Positions 17,061 through 24,382 of a DNA stretch of 33,371 bases are shown here, in pieces. A program made the translations under genes and the position numbers. Every line of letters starts with the position of its first letter. Position 1 is the first letter of the stretch. The stretch lies in assembly GCF_042434745.1 (NCBI RefSeq), contig NZ_JBHLSS010000130.1. One strand, given 5' to 3'. The stretch is from Azotobacter paspali. GTDB taxonomy: Bacteria > Pseudomonadota > Gammaproteobacteria > Pseudomonadales > Pseudomonadaceae. The notes beneath the pieces were generated by a model that worked only from the letters and a program-made list of their open reading frames with translations, did not search any database and was not told the DNA's origin.

Positions 17061-17221
17061 TACAACGAACCTGCCCTGACCTGGCAGCACCCAGGGAGTA
17101 CTCTTGGAAGCAAAGCGCTCCCACGCTGCAGGGTCTCGCGCCTTGGATGTTGTCTTCGGCCGGCCAGACGACTGCCATTCGGGTTACCATGATAGACCCC
17201 GTCATACAATGAGATATACGC

Positions 17222-17746
17222 ATGTCAGCCAATGGCCGAAATGATGTTCGTCTGATCAAAAAGTATCCGAACCGCCGTTTGTATGACACTCGTACCAGCA
17301 GCCACATCACGCTTGCCGATATCCGCCAGTTGGTGCTCAGCGAAGAACCCTTTCAAGTAGTCGACGCGAAAACCGGGGAAGATCTGACCCGCAATATCCT
17401 CTTGCAAATCATCCAGGAGGCCGAAAGCGATGGTGAACCGATTTTTTCCAGCGAAATGCTCAAGGGGATCATTCGCTTCTACGGCCCCTTCCAGGGCGTA
17501 CTCACCAGCTATCTGGAAAAAAGCATCCAAAGCGTCATAGAGGTACAGACCCAGGCTGGAGTGCAATCCACTCAGGCCTGGACAGATTTCATGCAGAGCC
17601 AGGCCCCCATGATGCAGGACCTGATGCGCCAGTATGTCGAACAATCCAAGAAGCTTTACCTAAATACTCAGAACATGTTCGGCATTTTTTCCGGTTTTAC
17701 CGACAAAACAGGCGGAAAAAAAGATGGCGATGAAGGCCAAAGCTGA
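17222..17746 (+). CDS. phaR: Polyhydroxyalkanoate synthesis repressor PhaR (PhbF)
   Basis: PhaR-type repressors bind both DNA and PHB. When granules form, the protein moves to the polymer and its targets, mainly the phasin gene, are released. The 174-residue product has the PHB/PHA-accumulation DNA-binding domain at residues about 8-70 (RLIKKYPNRRLYDTRTSSHIT) and a helical polymer-binding C-terminal half (LTSYLEKSIQSVIEVQTQ, QSQAPMMQDLMRQYVEQSKK). The C-terminus is Lys/Asp-rich. It converges with the phasin gene; the phasin terminator overlaps the last codons of phaR. In A. vinelandii the equivalent gene is called phbF. The start at 17222 has GAGATATACGC upstream. Confidence 0.92.
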   Translation: MSANGRNDVRLIKKYPNRRLYDTRTSSHITLADIRQLVLSEEPFQVVDAKTGEDLTRNILLQIIQEAESDGEPIFSSEMLKGIIRFYGPFQGVLTSYLEKSIQSVIEVQTQAGVQSTQAWTDFMQSQAPMMQDLMRQYVEQSKKLYLNTQNMFGIFSGFTDKTGGKKDGDEGQS

Positions 17747-17758
17747 CCTTCATCGCCA
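17714..17758 (-). terminator. Intrinsic terminator of the phasin gene, inside the end of phaR
   Basis: On the minus strand TGGCGATGAAGG (17758-17747 complement) pairs with CCTTCATCGCCA (17736-17725) over 12 bp around a 10-base loop, followed by TCTTTTTTT. This is a textbook intrinsic terminator for phbP. On the plus strand the left arm encodes the last residues of PhaR and the loop holds its stop codon, so it may also mark the end of phaR mRNA. Confidence 0.8.
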
Positions 17759-17807
17759 AAGGAATCAAGGAAGGTAAAAACCATGGCCCAGCGGTCACCA
17801 GCTACCG

Positions 17808-18368
17808 TCAGGCAGTCTTCTTGCCAGCGGCTTGGGTAGTCGCCTGACCTGCGGCGTTGGCAGCCGCTTCGATGCCACTTGCGGTGATTTCGGATGCCTG
17901 CTTGGCCGCTCTCTGCGCGCTCTCGTAGACGTTGCCGGCCCCCTCGACGGCAGATTTGAATACGGATACGACCGGCTCGGCGTTAGCCGGAGCGTTCTTG
18001 CAGATCTCTTCGACGATTTCCTGAGCCTGCTGAGTGCCGATTTCGATTTGGCGCTCGGTCAGCCTGGTGACTTCTGCCTGAAAACGGGAAATGAGGTCAT
18101 AAGTCTGGCGGCTGAACTCCACGAGACGCTCAGCCTGCTCGTTGGGCTTGAAGAAAGAGGCCTGTAGCTCCAGGAAGGCCTGCGGGTCACGCACCGATAT
18201 TATCTTGCGCAAATTTTCGAAATTGTCGTCGGTTGCGGCTCGTATGGTCTTGAACTGCAGCTTGGCGAGCTCTTCGGCACTTTCGAAAAGCTTGCTGCTC
18301 AGTTGCTGAACAGCATCCAGGTTGGACTTAGAGGCACTTTCCATTTTTTCCAAATCAAAAAAAGACAT
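17808..18368 (-). CDS. phbP: Phasin (granule-associated protein)
   Basis: Phasins coat PHB granules and control their size and number. The 186-residue product is almost wholly amphipathic helix, with the phasin-family core SFFDLEKMESASKSNLDAV, ELAKLQFKTIRAA and EFSRQTYDLISRFQAEVTRL. The C-terminal 40 residues are rich in Ala, Gln and Lys (AANAAGQATTQAAGKKTA), as is common. Start ATG at 18368 is preceded by GGAGA; a longer in-frame reading from 18479 lacks a ribosome binding site. Upstream lie TTGC-N3-GCA repeats that look like PhaR operators, fitting repression by PhaR and release when polymer accumulates. Confidence 0.92.
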   Translation of the reverse strand: MSFFDLEKMESASKSNLDAVQQLSSKLFESAEELAKLQFKTIRAATDDNFENLRKIISVRDPQAFLELQASFFKPNEQAERLVEFSRQTYDLISRFQAEVTRLTERQIEIGTQQAQEIVEEICKNAPANAEPVVSVFKSAVEGAGNVYESAQRAAKQASEITASGIEAAANAAGQATTQAAGKKTA

Positions 18369-18454
18369 GACGGTATCTCCTGCATAGTGACGGCCGGACT
18401 GGCCTGGCAACGCCGCTGCTGACGGCTTCTTGGATTCAACAGACGATTTCATTG

Positions 18455-18498
18455 TTGCACCGCACAATTTTTTGTGCAAGTATTTTCTTGCGCCGCAA
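18455..18498. promoter_or_regulatory. Putative PhaR operators and phasin promoter
   Basis: Two TTGC-N3-GCA motifs lie 33 bp apart centre to centre: TTGCACCGCAC at 18455-18465 and the perfect palindrome TTGCGCCGCAA at 18488-18498. Between them a second perfect inverted repeat, GCACAA-TTTT-TTGTGC, covers 18462-18477. On the minus strand TTGCAC and AACAAT, 17 bases apart, form a possible promoter for phbP overlapping these sites. PhaR binding to TGC-rich palindromes upstream of phasin genes is known in other bacteria; binding here is inferred. Confidence 0.55.
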
Positions 18499-18622
18499 AA
18501 ATCGCCTGAGAGGAAAATTTATGGAGCTTCAAGGCTTTGGGCTGGATTAGGCCGTAAACATCTGACTCCTCCTGCTACCGGAGCACCAGAAATTAGCTGA
18601 GCAGCCCTAACAAAGGATATTG

Positions 18623-18633
18623 TTGCATCGCAG
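18623..18633. promoter_or_regulatory. Third TTGC-N3-GCA motif
   Basis: TTGCATCGCAG lies upstream of the two phasin operators, in the spacer between the phbR stop (18729) and phbP. It may be an auxiliary PhaR site that stabilises repression by looping. It is an imperfect match and could be coincidence. The rest of the 360-base spacer shows no gene. Confidence 0.35.
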
Positions 18634-18728
18634 TATGCAGGGAACTACAAGCGACGAGCCCTGCACACCACGGATACCAGCCAACCCTCTCCAGGCTTGC
18701 TGGTTTTACGCTTTTTCCTACAGGCCGA

Positions 18729-19799
18729 TCATCCATATGCGACAACGGCATGACCCTTTCGAGAGTCAGCTCGGAAAAAACTTCTATGAGCCCGGTATTG
18801 CCCCGGAGTCATACCGAACCAACGCGAACAGGCACGGAAAAAACTGCTATGCTCGTGGAACCCCAGCAGGTAGGCGACCTCCTGCAGGCTGAAATGTGAA
18901 TGGCACAGATACAGATGAGCCTGCTCACGACGAGTTTTATTCAGCAAATCCTTGTATTGGGTACCCTCCTTCTTCAGACAACGCTGCAAGGTGCGTTTAC
19001 TCACGCAAAGTGTTCCCGCTACTTCTTCTATGGTTGGCTCCCCGTCGCTCAGCCGCTCCATGATCAACTGCTGGACTCGCCAAGTACTCAATTGGGAGTT
19101 CTGCTCATGCAGTCGCCGCTCGGCAAAACGCTCGTGTATGCTTGCCAGGGCTGCATCAGCGGTGCTCAAAGGAGAGTCCAGTTGGGTAGCATCAAAAAAA
19201 ATGGAAAAATGAGAAGAATTGAATCGGATAGGACAGTTCAGGATGCGAGCATATTCTTCCGTATCAATCGGCTCCGCATGTACGAACTCGATACACAAAG
19301 GCGTGAACCGTGTATTCCCGCATAACCAACGCAGGTAGGCAATCAACGCCGCCATACCGACATCGTAGAACTGCCGTGGTATGGCTTTGCTACCGCCATG
19401 GCGGCAGCCACACAGACGATAGGTGCGACCCTCCCGATGCAGGGAAAAATCGACGCCATTATCGATCAATGAGCAATAACAGACAAAATGCTGAAGAGCA
19501 GTTTTGAGATCGGGGCTCGACATCATCGCATAGCCCACGACATCGTAAATCCCGGGCTTGACCAACCCATAGGCCTTGAGCCCTATATCCGGATTGCCGC
19601 TCTGCACTGCGGCTCGACTCAGGATCCTTGAAAGATCCTTGACACGACATCCTTCTATATCATTGAAAATATTAGGGTTTAAGCCCAACTCCTTAAGTAG
19701 ATTTTCAATTTCCAAACCCTCTGCCCTAAGCGTCTCCTCGACGAGCCGTGCATAGTTCACACTGACTTTAGACATATCCTTTTTCGCGCTCTCTTCCAT
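18729..19799 (-). CDS. phbR: AraC-family transcriptional activator of phbBAC (PhbR)
   Basis: This is a 356-residue AraC/XylS regulator of the two-domain type. The N-terminal part (about residues 10-200) is the arabinose-binding-like effector domain often seen in this group (VNYARLVEETLRAEGLEIENLLKELG, GIYDVVGYAMMSSPDLKTAL). The C-terminal 100 residues hold the double helix-turn-helix: TIEEVAGTLCVSKRTLQRCLKKEG and SLQEVAYLLGFHEHSSFFRACSRWFGMTPGQYR. In A. vinelandii the AraC-type PhbR lies divergent to phbBAC and activates it; the same arrangement and matching boxes exist here. The start is uncertain. ATG 19799 is given, ATG 19775 (MSKVSVNYARL) is also possible, and neither has a well-spaced ribosome binding site. 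Confidence 0.85.
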   Translation of the reverse strand: MEESAKKDMSKVSVNYARLVEETLRAEGLEIENLLKELGLNPNIFNDIEGCRVKDLSRILSRAAVQSGNPDIGLKAYGLVKPGIYDVVGYAMMSSPDLKTALQHFVCYCSLIDNGVDFSLHREGRTYRLCGCRHGGSKAIPRQFYDVGMAALIAYLRWLCGNTRFTPLCIEFVHAEPIDTEEYARILNCPIRFNSSHFSIFFDATQLDSPLSTADAALASIHERFAERRLHEQNSQLSTWRVQQLIMERLSDGEPTIEEVAGTLCVSKRTLQRCLKKEGTQYKDLLNKTRREQAHLYLCHSHFSLQEVAYLLGFHEHSSFFRACSRWFGMTPGQYRAHRSFFRADSRKGHAVVAYG

Positions 19800-20118
19800 G
19801 GGCCAAGAAACCAAACGCATGTGGAAAAACCAATGCATTGAGTATTCTAGCTCCTACGGCAAGTCCCGCTTTACCAAGCGACCGGACCCATGCCGCATAC
19901 ATCACATGCCAGAAAGTAGATATCAAAACACAGGATTCTGGCGCCAGGACGACCATTCATCGCTCTCGGCATTCTCCATCCATCATCAATTCGGCTCGTG
20001 CCCTTCAGAGGTCGCGCCAAGTGGATACCCCTTTCCACACATCCGTGGCAATAGCTATGCCCCCATCACCGCCATATCAGTCCGATAGCAAAAAGCCACT
20101 GGAAAACCTCGCAAAGGG

Positions 20119-20136
20119 TGTCACCAATCGCCAGTA
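20119..20136 (+). promoter_or_regulatory. PhbR-type activator box 1
   Basis: TGTCACCAATCGCCAGTA fits the pattern TGTCACCAA-N4-CA[CG]TA, which from memory is the PhbR site described upstream of phbB in A. vinelandii. It is repeated 21 bp downstream on the same strand, two turns of the helix apart, as expected for an AraC-type activator binding as a pair. Confidence 0.7.
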
Positions 20137-20139
20137 CGA

Positions 20140-20157
20140 TGTCACCAACGGGCACTA
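20140..20157 (+). promoter_or_regulatory. PhbR-type activator box 2
   Basis: TGTCACCAACGGGCACTA is the second direct copy of the box, with 14 of its 18 positions identical to box 1. It lies nearer to phbB and is therefore the copy more likely to touch the -35 region of the phbB promoter. Confidence 0.7.
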
Positions 20158-20282
20158 TTCTTAAAGCGTGACCCAATCGAGAATGAGCCTCGCGAGTCAC
20201 GACACAAATGACGCTGTGCAGCTACACGCCATTCAGCAGTCGTGGGCAGCCAGGGTCTTCGACAAAAAAGGAATGGAAATCT

Positions 20283-21026
20283 ATGAGCAATCAACGAATT
20301 GCATTCGTCACGGGCGGCATGGGCGGAATCGGGACAGCAATCAGCCGGCGCCTCTACAAGGAAAACTTCACCGTGATCGTCGGATGCACCCCGCAATCCA
20401 AACGCAAAAATGGATGGCTCGCGGCCCAGCGCGATAGCGGCTTCACTTTTGAAGTCTGCGAACACGATGTAACCGATTGGGAGGGCACTCAGCGTGCTTT
20501 CGCCGAGTTGCGCGAACGTGTAGGGACCATTGACGTATTGGTGAACAATGCCGGTATCACCCGGGATGCCAGCTTTCGCAAGCTCACTCCGGAAAACTGG
20601 CAAGCAGTGATTAACACCAACCTCAATGGTTTGTTCAATACCACTAAGCAAGTCATCGAAGACATGCTCGGCAAGGGCTGGGGCCGTGTTATCAATATTT
20701 CGTCGATCAACGGGCAGCGTGGCCAATTCGGTCAGACCAACTACTCTGCCGCCAAAGCGGGCATTCACGGTTTCACCATGGCGCTGGCTCGCGAAGTGGC
20801 CAGCAAGGGTATAACCGTCAACACCATCTCTCCCGGCTATATCCTCACCGAAATGACCGGTGCCATGCGGCCGGAGGTCCTCGAGCAGATCACTGCCGGC
20901 ATTCCGGTCGGCCGCCTCGGCCAGCCCGAGGAAATCGCCAACACGGTTGCCTGGTTGGCTTCCGAGGAGGCGGCCTATGCCACCGGCGCCGACTTTTCTA
21001 TCAACGGCGGTCTGAACATGCAATGA
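20283..21026 (+). CDS. phbB: Acetoacetyl-CoA reductase
   Basis: PhbB reduces acetoacetyl-CoA to (R)-3-hydroxybutyryl-CoA with NADPH, the monomer for PHB. The 247-residue short-chain dehydrogenase has the nucleotide loop TGGMGGIG (residues 10-17), NNAG (88-91), and the catalytic set Ser141, Tyr154 and Lys158 in ISSINGQRGQFGQTNYSAAK. The region PGYILTEM and the ending ADFSINGGLNMQ are typical of PhbB. The start is ATG 20283, with AAGGAA upstream; the longer in-frame reading from 20208 lacks such a site. phbA follows after 62 bases, so phbB is the first gene of the phbBAC operon. Confidence 0.95.
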   Translation: MSNQRIAFVTGGMGGIGTAISRRLYKENFTVIVGCTPQSKRKNGWLAAQRDSGFTFEVCEHDVTDWEGTQRAFAELRERVGTIDVLVNNAGITRDASFRKLTPENWQAVINTNLNGLFNTTKQVIEDMLGKGWGRVINISSINGQRGQFGQTNYSAAKAGIHGFTMALAREVASKGITVNTISPGYILTEMTGAMRPEVLEQITAGIPVGRLGQPEEIANTVAWLASEEAAYATGADFSINGGLNMQ

Positions 21027-21088
21027 CGGCATTCGGAAAGCTGCTAGGCTTTCCGGTCAAGCCCCCATTCATATGAGGTAACTCCTTC

Positions 21089-22267
21089 ATGAAAGAGGTT
21101 GTAATCGTCGCTGCAACCCGGACTGCAGTAGGTAGCTTCCAAGGGTCCTTGGCAAGTATTCCTGCCGCTGAACTGGGCGCCGCCGTGATTCGTCGGCTGC
21201 TCGAACAAACCAAGCTGGATGGGGGCCAAGTCGATGAAGTGATTCTGGGTCAGGTACTTACTGCTGGCGTAGGCCAGAACCCGTCTCGCCAGGCCGTGAT
21301 CAAGGCGGGTTTGCCCTATACCGTCCCTGCCATGACCTTGAACAAGGTCTGCGGCTCCGGCCTCAAGGCTCTGCACTTGGCCACTCAAGCCATTCGCTGT
21401 GGAGATGCCGATGTGATCATCGCGGGCGGCCAGGAGAACATGAGCCTTTCGCCCTATGTTCTTCCGGGCGCGCGCACCGGTCTGCGCATGGGACATGCCA
21501 ACCTGATCGATAGCATGATCCAAGACGGCCTATGGGATGTCTTCAACGACTACCACATGGGTATCACCGCAGAGAATCTGGTTGAGAAATTCGGCATTTC
21601 CCGAGAAGAACAGGATGCCTTTGCCGCTGCCTCACAGCAGAAGGCTGTGGCTGCCATCGAAGCTGGTCATTTCCGCAGTCAGATCACGCCGATATCAATC
21701 CCGCAGCGCAAGGGGGATCCGATCATCTTCGACACCGATGAACAACCACGTGCCGAGACCACCCTCGAAGCGCTGAGTAAACTCAAGCCAGCCTTCAAGA
21801 AAGACGGAAGCGTTACCGCCGGTAATGCTTCTAGCATCAACGACGGTGCTGCCGCGGTACTGCTGATGAGTGCGGAAAAGGCTCGTTCGCTCGGCTTGCC
21901 AGCCCTGGTACGAATCAAAGCCTATGCCAATGCGGCTGTAGACCCGGCCATCATGGGCATTGGTCCGGTTTCGGCTACCCGTCGCTGTTTGGAAAAAGCT
22001 GGCTGGAATCTGGACGAGTTGGATTTGATCGAGGCTAATGAGGCCTTCGCAGCTCAGTCCCTGAGTGTGAGCAAAGAACTGGGATGGGATGCCAGCAAAG
22101 TCAATGTAAATGGCGGCGCTATTGCGATTGGCCACCCAATCGGAGCCTCTGGTTGTCGCATTCTGGTCACTCTGGTGCATGAAATGATCAGGCGCGACGC
22201 CAAAAAAGGCTTAGCAACTCTCTGCATCGGTGGTGGACAAGGCGTAGCCCTCGCAGTGGAACGTTGA
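21089..22267 (+). CDS. phbA: Acetyl-CoA C-acetyltransferase (beta-ketothiolase)
   Basis: PhbA condenses two acetyl-CoA into acetoacetyl-CoA, the entry step of PHB synthesis. The 392-residue thiolase has every catalytic feature: NKVCGSGLKA with the nucleophile Cys88, GGQENMSLSPYV, NEAFAAQ, GHPIGASG with the catalytic His, and CIGGGQG with the second Cys near the C-terminus. The length is that of biosynthetic thiolases. GAGGTAA precedes the ATG at 21089. The spacer before phbC is long (245 bases) and structured. Confidence 0.96.
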   Translation: MKEVVIVAATRTAVGSFQGSLASIPAAELGAAVIRRLLEQTKLDGGQVDEVILGQVLTAGVGQNPSRQAVIKAGLPYTVPAMTLNKVCGSGLKALHLATQAIRCGDADVIIAGGQENMSLSPYVLPGARTGLRMGHANLIDSMIQDGLWDVFNDYHMGITAENLVEKFGISREEQDAFAAASQQKAVAAIEAGHFRSQITPISIPQRKGDPIIFDTDEQPRAETTLEALSKLKPAFKKDGSVTAGNASSINDGAAAVLLMSAEKARSLGLPALVRIKAYANAAVDPAIMGIGPVSATRRCLEKAGWNLDELDLIEANEAFAAQSLSVSKELGWDASKVNVNGGAIAIGHPIGASGCRILVTLVHEMIRRDAKKGLATLCIGGGQGVALAVER

Positions 22268-22303
22268 ATTCTGACAAATTGAACCTGCTCGACCAGTGAC
22301 ACG

Positions 22304-22334
22304 ATACGGATGAGTCCTCAGGAATCATCCGTAT
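22304..22334 (+). other. Hairpin in the phbA-phbC spacer
   Basis: ATACGGATGA (22304-22313) and TCATCCGTAT (22325-22334) form a perfect 10-bp stem around an 11-base loop that itself contains TCCTCAGGA, a small palindrome. No T-run follows. Placed between phbA and phbC within one operon, it may be an RNA-processing, mRNA-stability or partial-termination element that lowers phbC expression relative to phbBA. Confidence 0.5.
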
Positions 22335-22512
22335 AAGTGTGTGCACACCAGACATCCTGAATCAACGATTCGCTTCAAGAGAGCAAACAGCTATGCAGCG
22401 AACGCCCGGACTGAGGTAGCTAAAGTCTTCATCAGGATGTCAGTCCGCCATTAATGACGGAACAGGACCTTCCAGTCCGTGATGAATTTGTATGTTTTTC
22501 AGGAAAAATGTC

Positions 22513-24216
22513 ATGGATCAAGCCCCCTCTTTCACAAGTTTCTGGTCAGCTCAGACACCCTTCGTAGCCAATTTTGCTCTGCAGCAACTGCGCCTCTGGG
22601 TGAATACTTCACCTTGGTTCGTCGATACGGATAATGCAAAATGGTTCGATATTCCAGCAGAACGCTTGCACCAGATACAGACCGATTACCAGCGCGAGTG
22701 GTACCAACTTGGCTTGCAGCTTCTTTCGAGGAAACCATTCAGTTTCACGGATAAGCGATTCGCAAGCGATAACTGGAGCTCTCCCCTGTTTGGCTCGCTG
22801 GCTGCATATTATCTACTCAACTCCAGATATATGATGGAGTTGCTCGAAGAATTGAAAATAGATGATGAAAAACCTCGCCAGCGTCTCTACTACCTAGTGG
22901 AACAGGCTATTGCTGCCAGTGCACCAAGCAACTTTTTTGCCAGCAACCCCGACGCTTTGGAAGCCTTGGTAAAAAGCAACGGCGTCAGCCTATTCAACGG
23001 CATGTTGCATTTAGCGAGTGATTTGAAAGAAGGTAAACTACGCCAATGCGATAGTGGTGACTTCCAAGTTGGACGTGACGTAGCCACGACACCGGGCGAC
23101 ATTGTATTCGAAAATGAACTGTTCCAGCTCATCCAGTATCGGCCACTCAGTGAAAAGCAGTATCAGCGCCCGCTGCTCATCGTTCCCCCCTCAATCAACA
23201 AATATTATATTCTCGACTTGCGCCCCGAAAACTCACTGGTTCGCTATGCCCTTGAACAAGGCCACCAAGTGTTTCTGGTTTCCTGGCGCAATTTCGACGC
23301 AAGCTGCGATGGTAAAACTTGGGACGATTTCATTCAAGACGCCGCGATCAAGGCCATCAAGGTTACCCGAGCCATCAGTGGCGGACAGCCGCTCAATTGT
23401 GTCGGCTTCTGCATTGGCGGAACCCTGCTGAGCACCGCTCTTGCTGTACTTGAAGCTCAAGGCAGCAAGGACCATATCAGTAGCTTGACCTTGCTGGCTA
23501 CCTTCCTCGATTACTCCGATACAGGAGTCATCAAAATTTTCGTCGACGAACAGTTCGTCACTCAGATAGAACGGACCATTGGCGGCAAAGGAGGTCCCGT
23601 TGGCCTGTTCCGTGGCCAGGACATGGGTAACACATTCTCTTTGCTACGCCCGAATGAATTGTGGTGGAACTACACTGTGGACAAATATCTCAAGGGACAA
23701 AAACCACGGACATTAGATATGTTGTTCTGGAATAATGACAGTACCAATCTTCCCGGCCCCATGTACTGTTGGTATCTACGGCATACTTATCTACAAAATG
23801 ACCTTAAATCAGGTGACTTGGAATGCTGTGGAGTCAGGCTGGATCTGAGCAAGATCAAGGCCCCTACCTACTTGCTAGGCACTCAAGATGACCATATCGT
23901 CCCTTGGCGCAGTGCCTATAACACCAGTAACCTGCTTTCCGGCAAGATTCGTTTCGTTCTTGGTGCTTCGGGTCATATCGCAGGAGTCATCAACCCACCA
24001 GCACAGAACAAACGGCACTACTGGACCAATGAACAGACACCAGCCGATCCGGATATCTGGATGGAGACTGCCGAGAAAAAGCCGGGCAGTTGGTGGAACG
24101 ATTGGTTCGCCTGGCTTGCTCAGCACGCTGGCGAGCAGGGCCTGGCAGTCAAACAGAGCGGTAATCGCGAGTATCAGGTTATAGAGGCAGCGCCAGGCCG
24201 TTACGTGAAAGGCTGA
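22513..24216 (+). CDS. phbC: Class I poly(3-hydroxybutyrate) synthase
   Basis: PhbC polymerises (R)-3-hydroxybutyryl-CoA into PHB on the granule surface. The 567-residue product is of class I length. The lipase-like box GFCIGG holds the nucleophile Cys300; the other catalytic residues are Asp460 (in TQDDHIVPW) and His488 (in GASGHIAGV). Other family stretches are LIVPPSINKYYILDLRPENSLVRYALEQGH and ELWWNYTVDKYLKG. An in-frame ATG at 22492 exists, but ATG 22513 has AGGAAAAATGTC just before it and gives the plausible MDQAPSFTSFW start. Codon use is visibly less GC-rich than in the left half of the window. A strong terminator follows at 24298. Confidence 0.95.
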   Translation: MDQAPSFTSFWSAQTPFVANFALQQLRLWVNTSPWFVDTDNAKWFDIPAERLHQIQTDYQREWYQLGLQLLSRKPFSFTDKRFASDNWSSPLFGSLAAYYLLNSRYMMELLEELKIDDEKPRQRLYYLVEQAIAASAPSNFFASNPDALEALVKSNGVSLFNGMLHLASDLKEGKLRQCDSGDFQVGRDVATTPGDIVFENELFQLIQYRPLSEKQYQRPLLIVPPSINKYYILDLRPENSLVRYALEQGHQVFLVSWRNFDASCDGKTWDDFIQDAAIKAIKVTRAISGGQPLNCVGFCIGGTLLSTALAVLEAQGSKDHISSLTLLATFLDYSDTGVIKIFVDEQFVTQIERTIGGKGGPVGLFRGQDMGNTFSLLRPNELWWNYTVDKYLKGQKPRTLDMLFWNNDSTNLPGPMYCWYLRHTYLQNDLKSGDLECCGVRLDLSKIKAPTYLLGTQDDHIVPWRSAYNTSNLLSGKIRFVLGASGHIAGVINPPAQNKRHYWTNEQTPADPDIWMETAEKKPGSWWNDWFAWLAQHAGEQGLAVKQSGNREYQVIEAAPGRYVKG

Positions 24217-24224
24217 TCCATCAA

Positions 24225-24249
24225 TCTCAGACCATCGTGAAGTCTGAGA
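24225..24249 (+). other. Hairpin just after phbC
   Basis: TCTCAGAC (24225-24232) pairs with GTCTGAGA (24242-24249) over 8 bp around a 9-base loop, 9 bases after the phbC stop. A 12-base palindrome CACTAATTAGTG (24262-24273) follows. These probably protect the 3' end of the operon mRNA; the real terminator is further down. Confidence 0.4.
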
Positions 24250-24297
24250 AACCATCAGCACCACTAATTAGTGCGAGTATTAGATGTTGTTAAAGCT

Positions 24298-24332
24298 AAA
24301 ATGCCCATATCTCTGAAGATATGGGCATTTTT
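24298..24332 (+). terminator. Intrinsic terminator of phbBAC
   Basis: AAAATGCCCATATCT-type arm (24298-24312) pairs perfectly with its complement (24317-24331) over 15 bp with a CTGA loop, ending in TTTTT. The A-run on the other side makes it bidirectional, so it should also serve ppiD, which converges from the right and ends at 24383. Confidence 0.92.
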
Positions 24333-24382
24333 GATTCCCTTCTTTAAAATCTAAAGCACCCTAGCAGCCTTACCAAGCGATG

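Larger units (their letters stand above)
19800..20282. promoter_or_regulatory. phbR-phbB divergent control region
   Basis: This is a 483-base spacer between the divergent phbR and phbBAC genes, noticeably richer in AT than the neighbours to the left. It holds two PhbR-like boxes (listed separately) about 130 bases before the phbB start. In A. vinelandii phbB is known to have two overlapping promoters, one of them RpoS-dependent; I could not place -10 and -35 elements with confidence after the second box. Confidence 0.5.

Noticed and set aside
17182..17210. TACAAT hexamer just before phaR as its promoter
   Set aside because: It lies only 11 bases before the start codon and has no fitting -35 element, so it would overlap the ribosome binding region.
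18369..18479. N-terminal extension of the phasin
   Set aside because: The frame is open, but MSFFDLEKME is the typical phasin beginning with GGAGA before it; the extension runs through the operator region.
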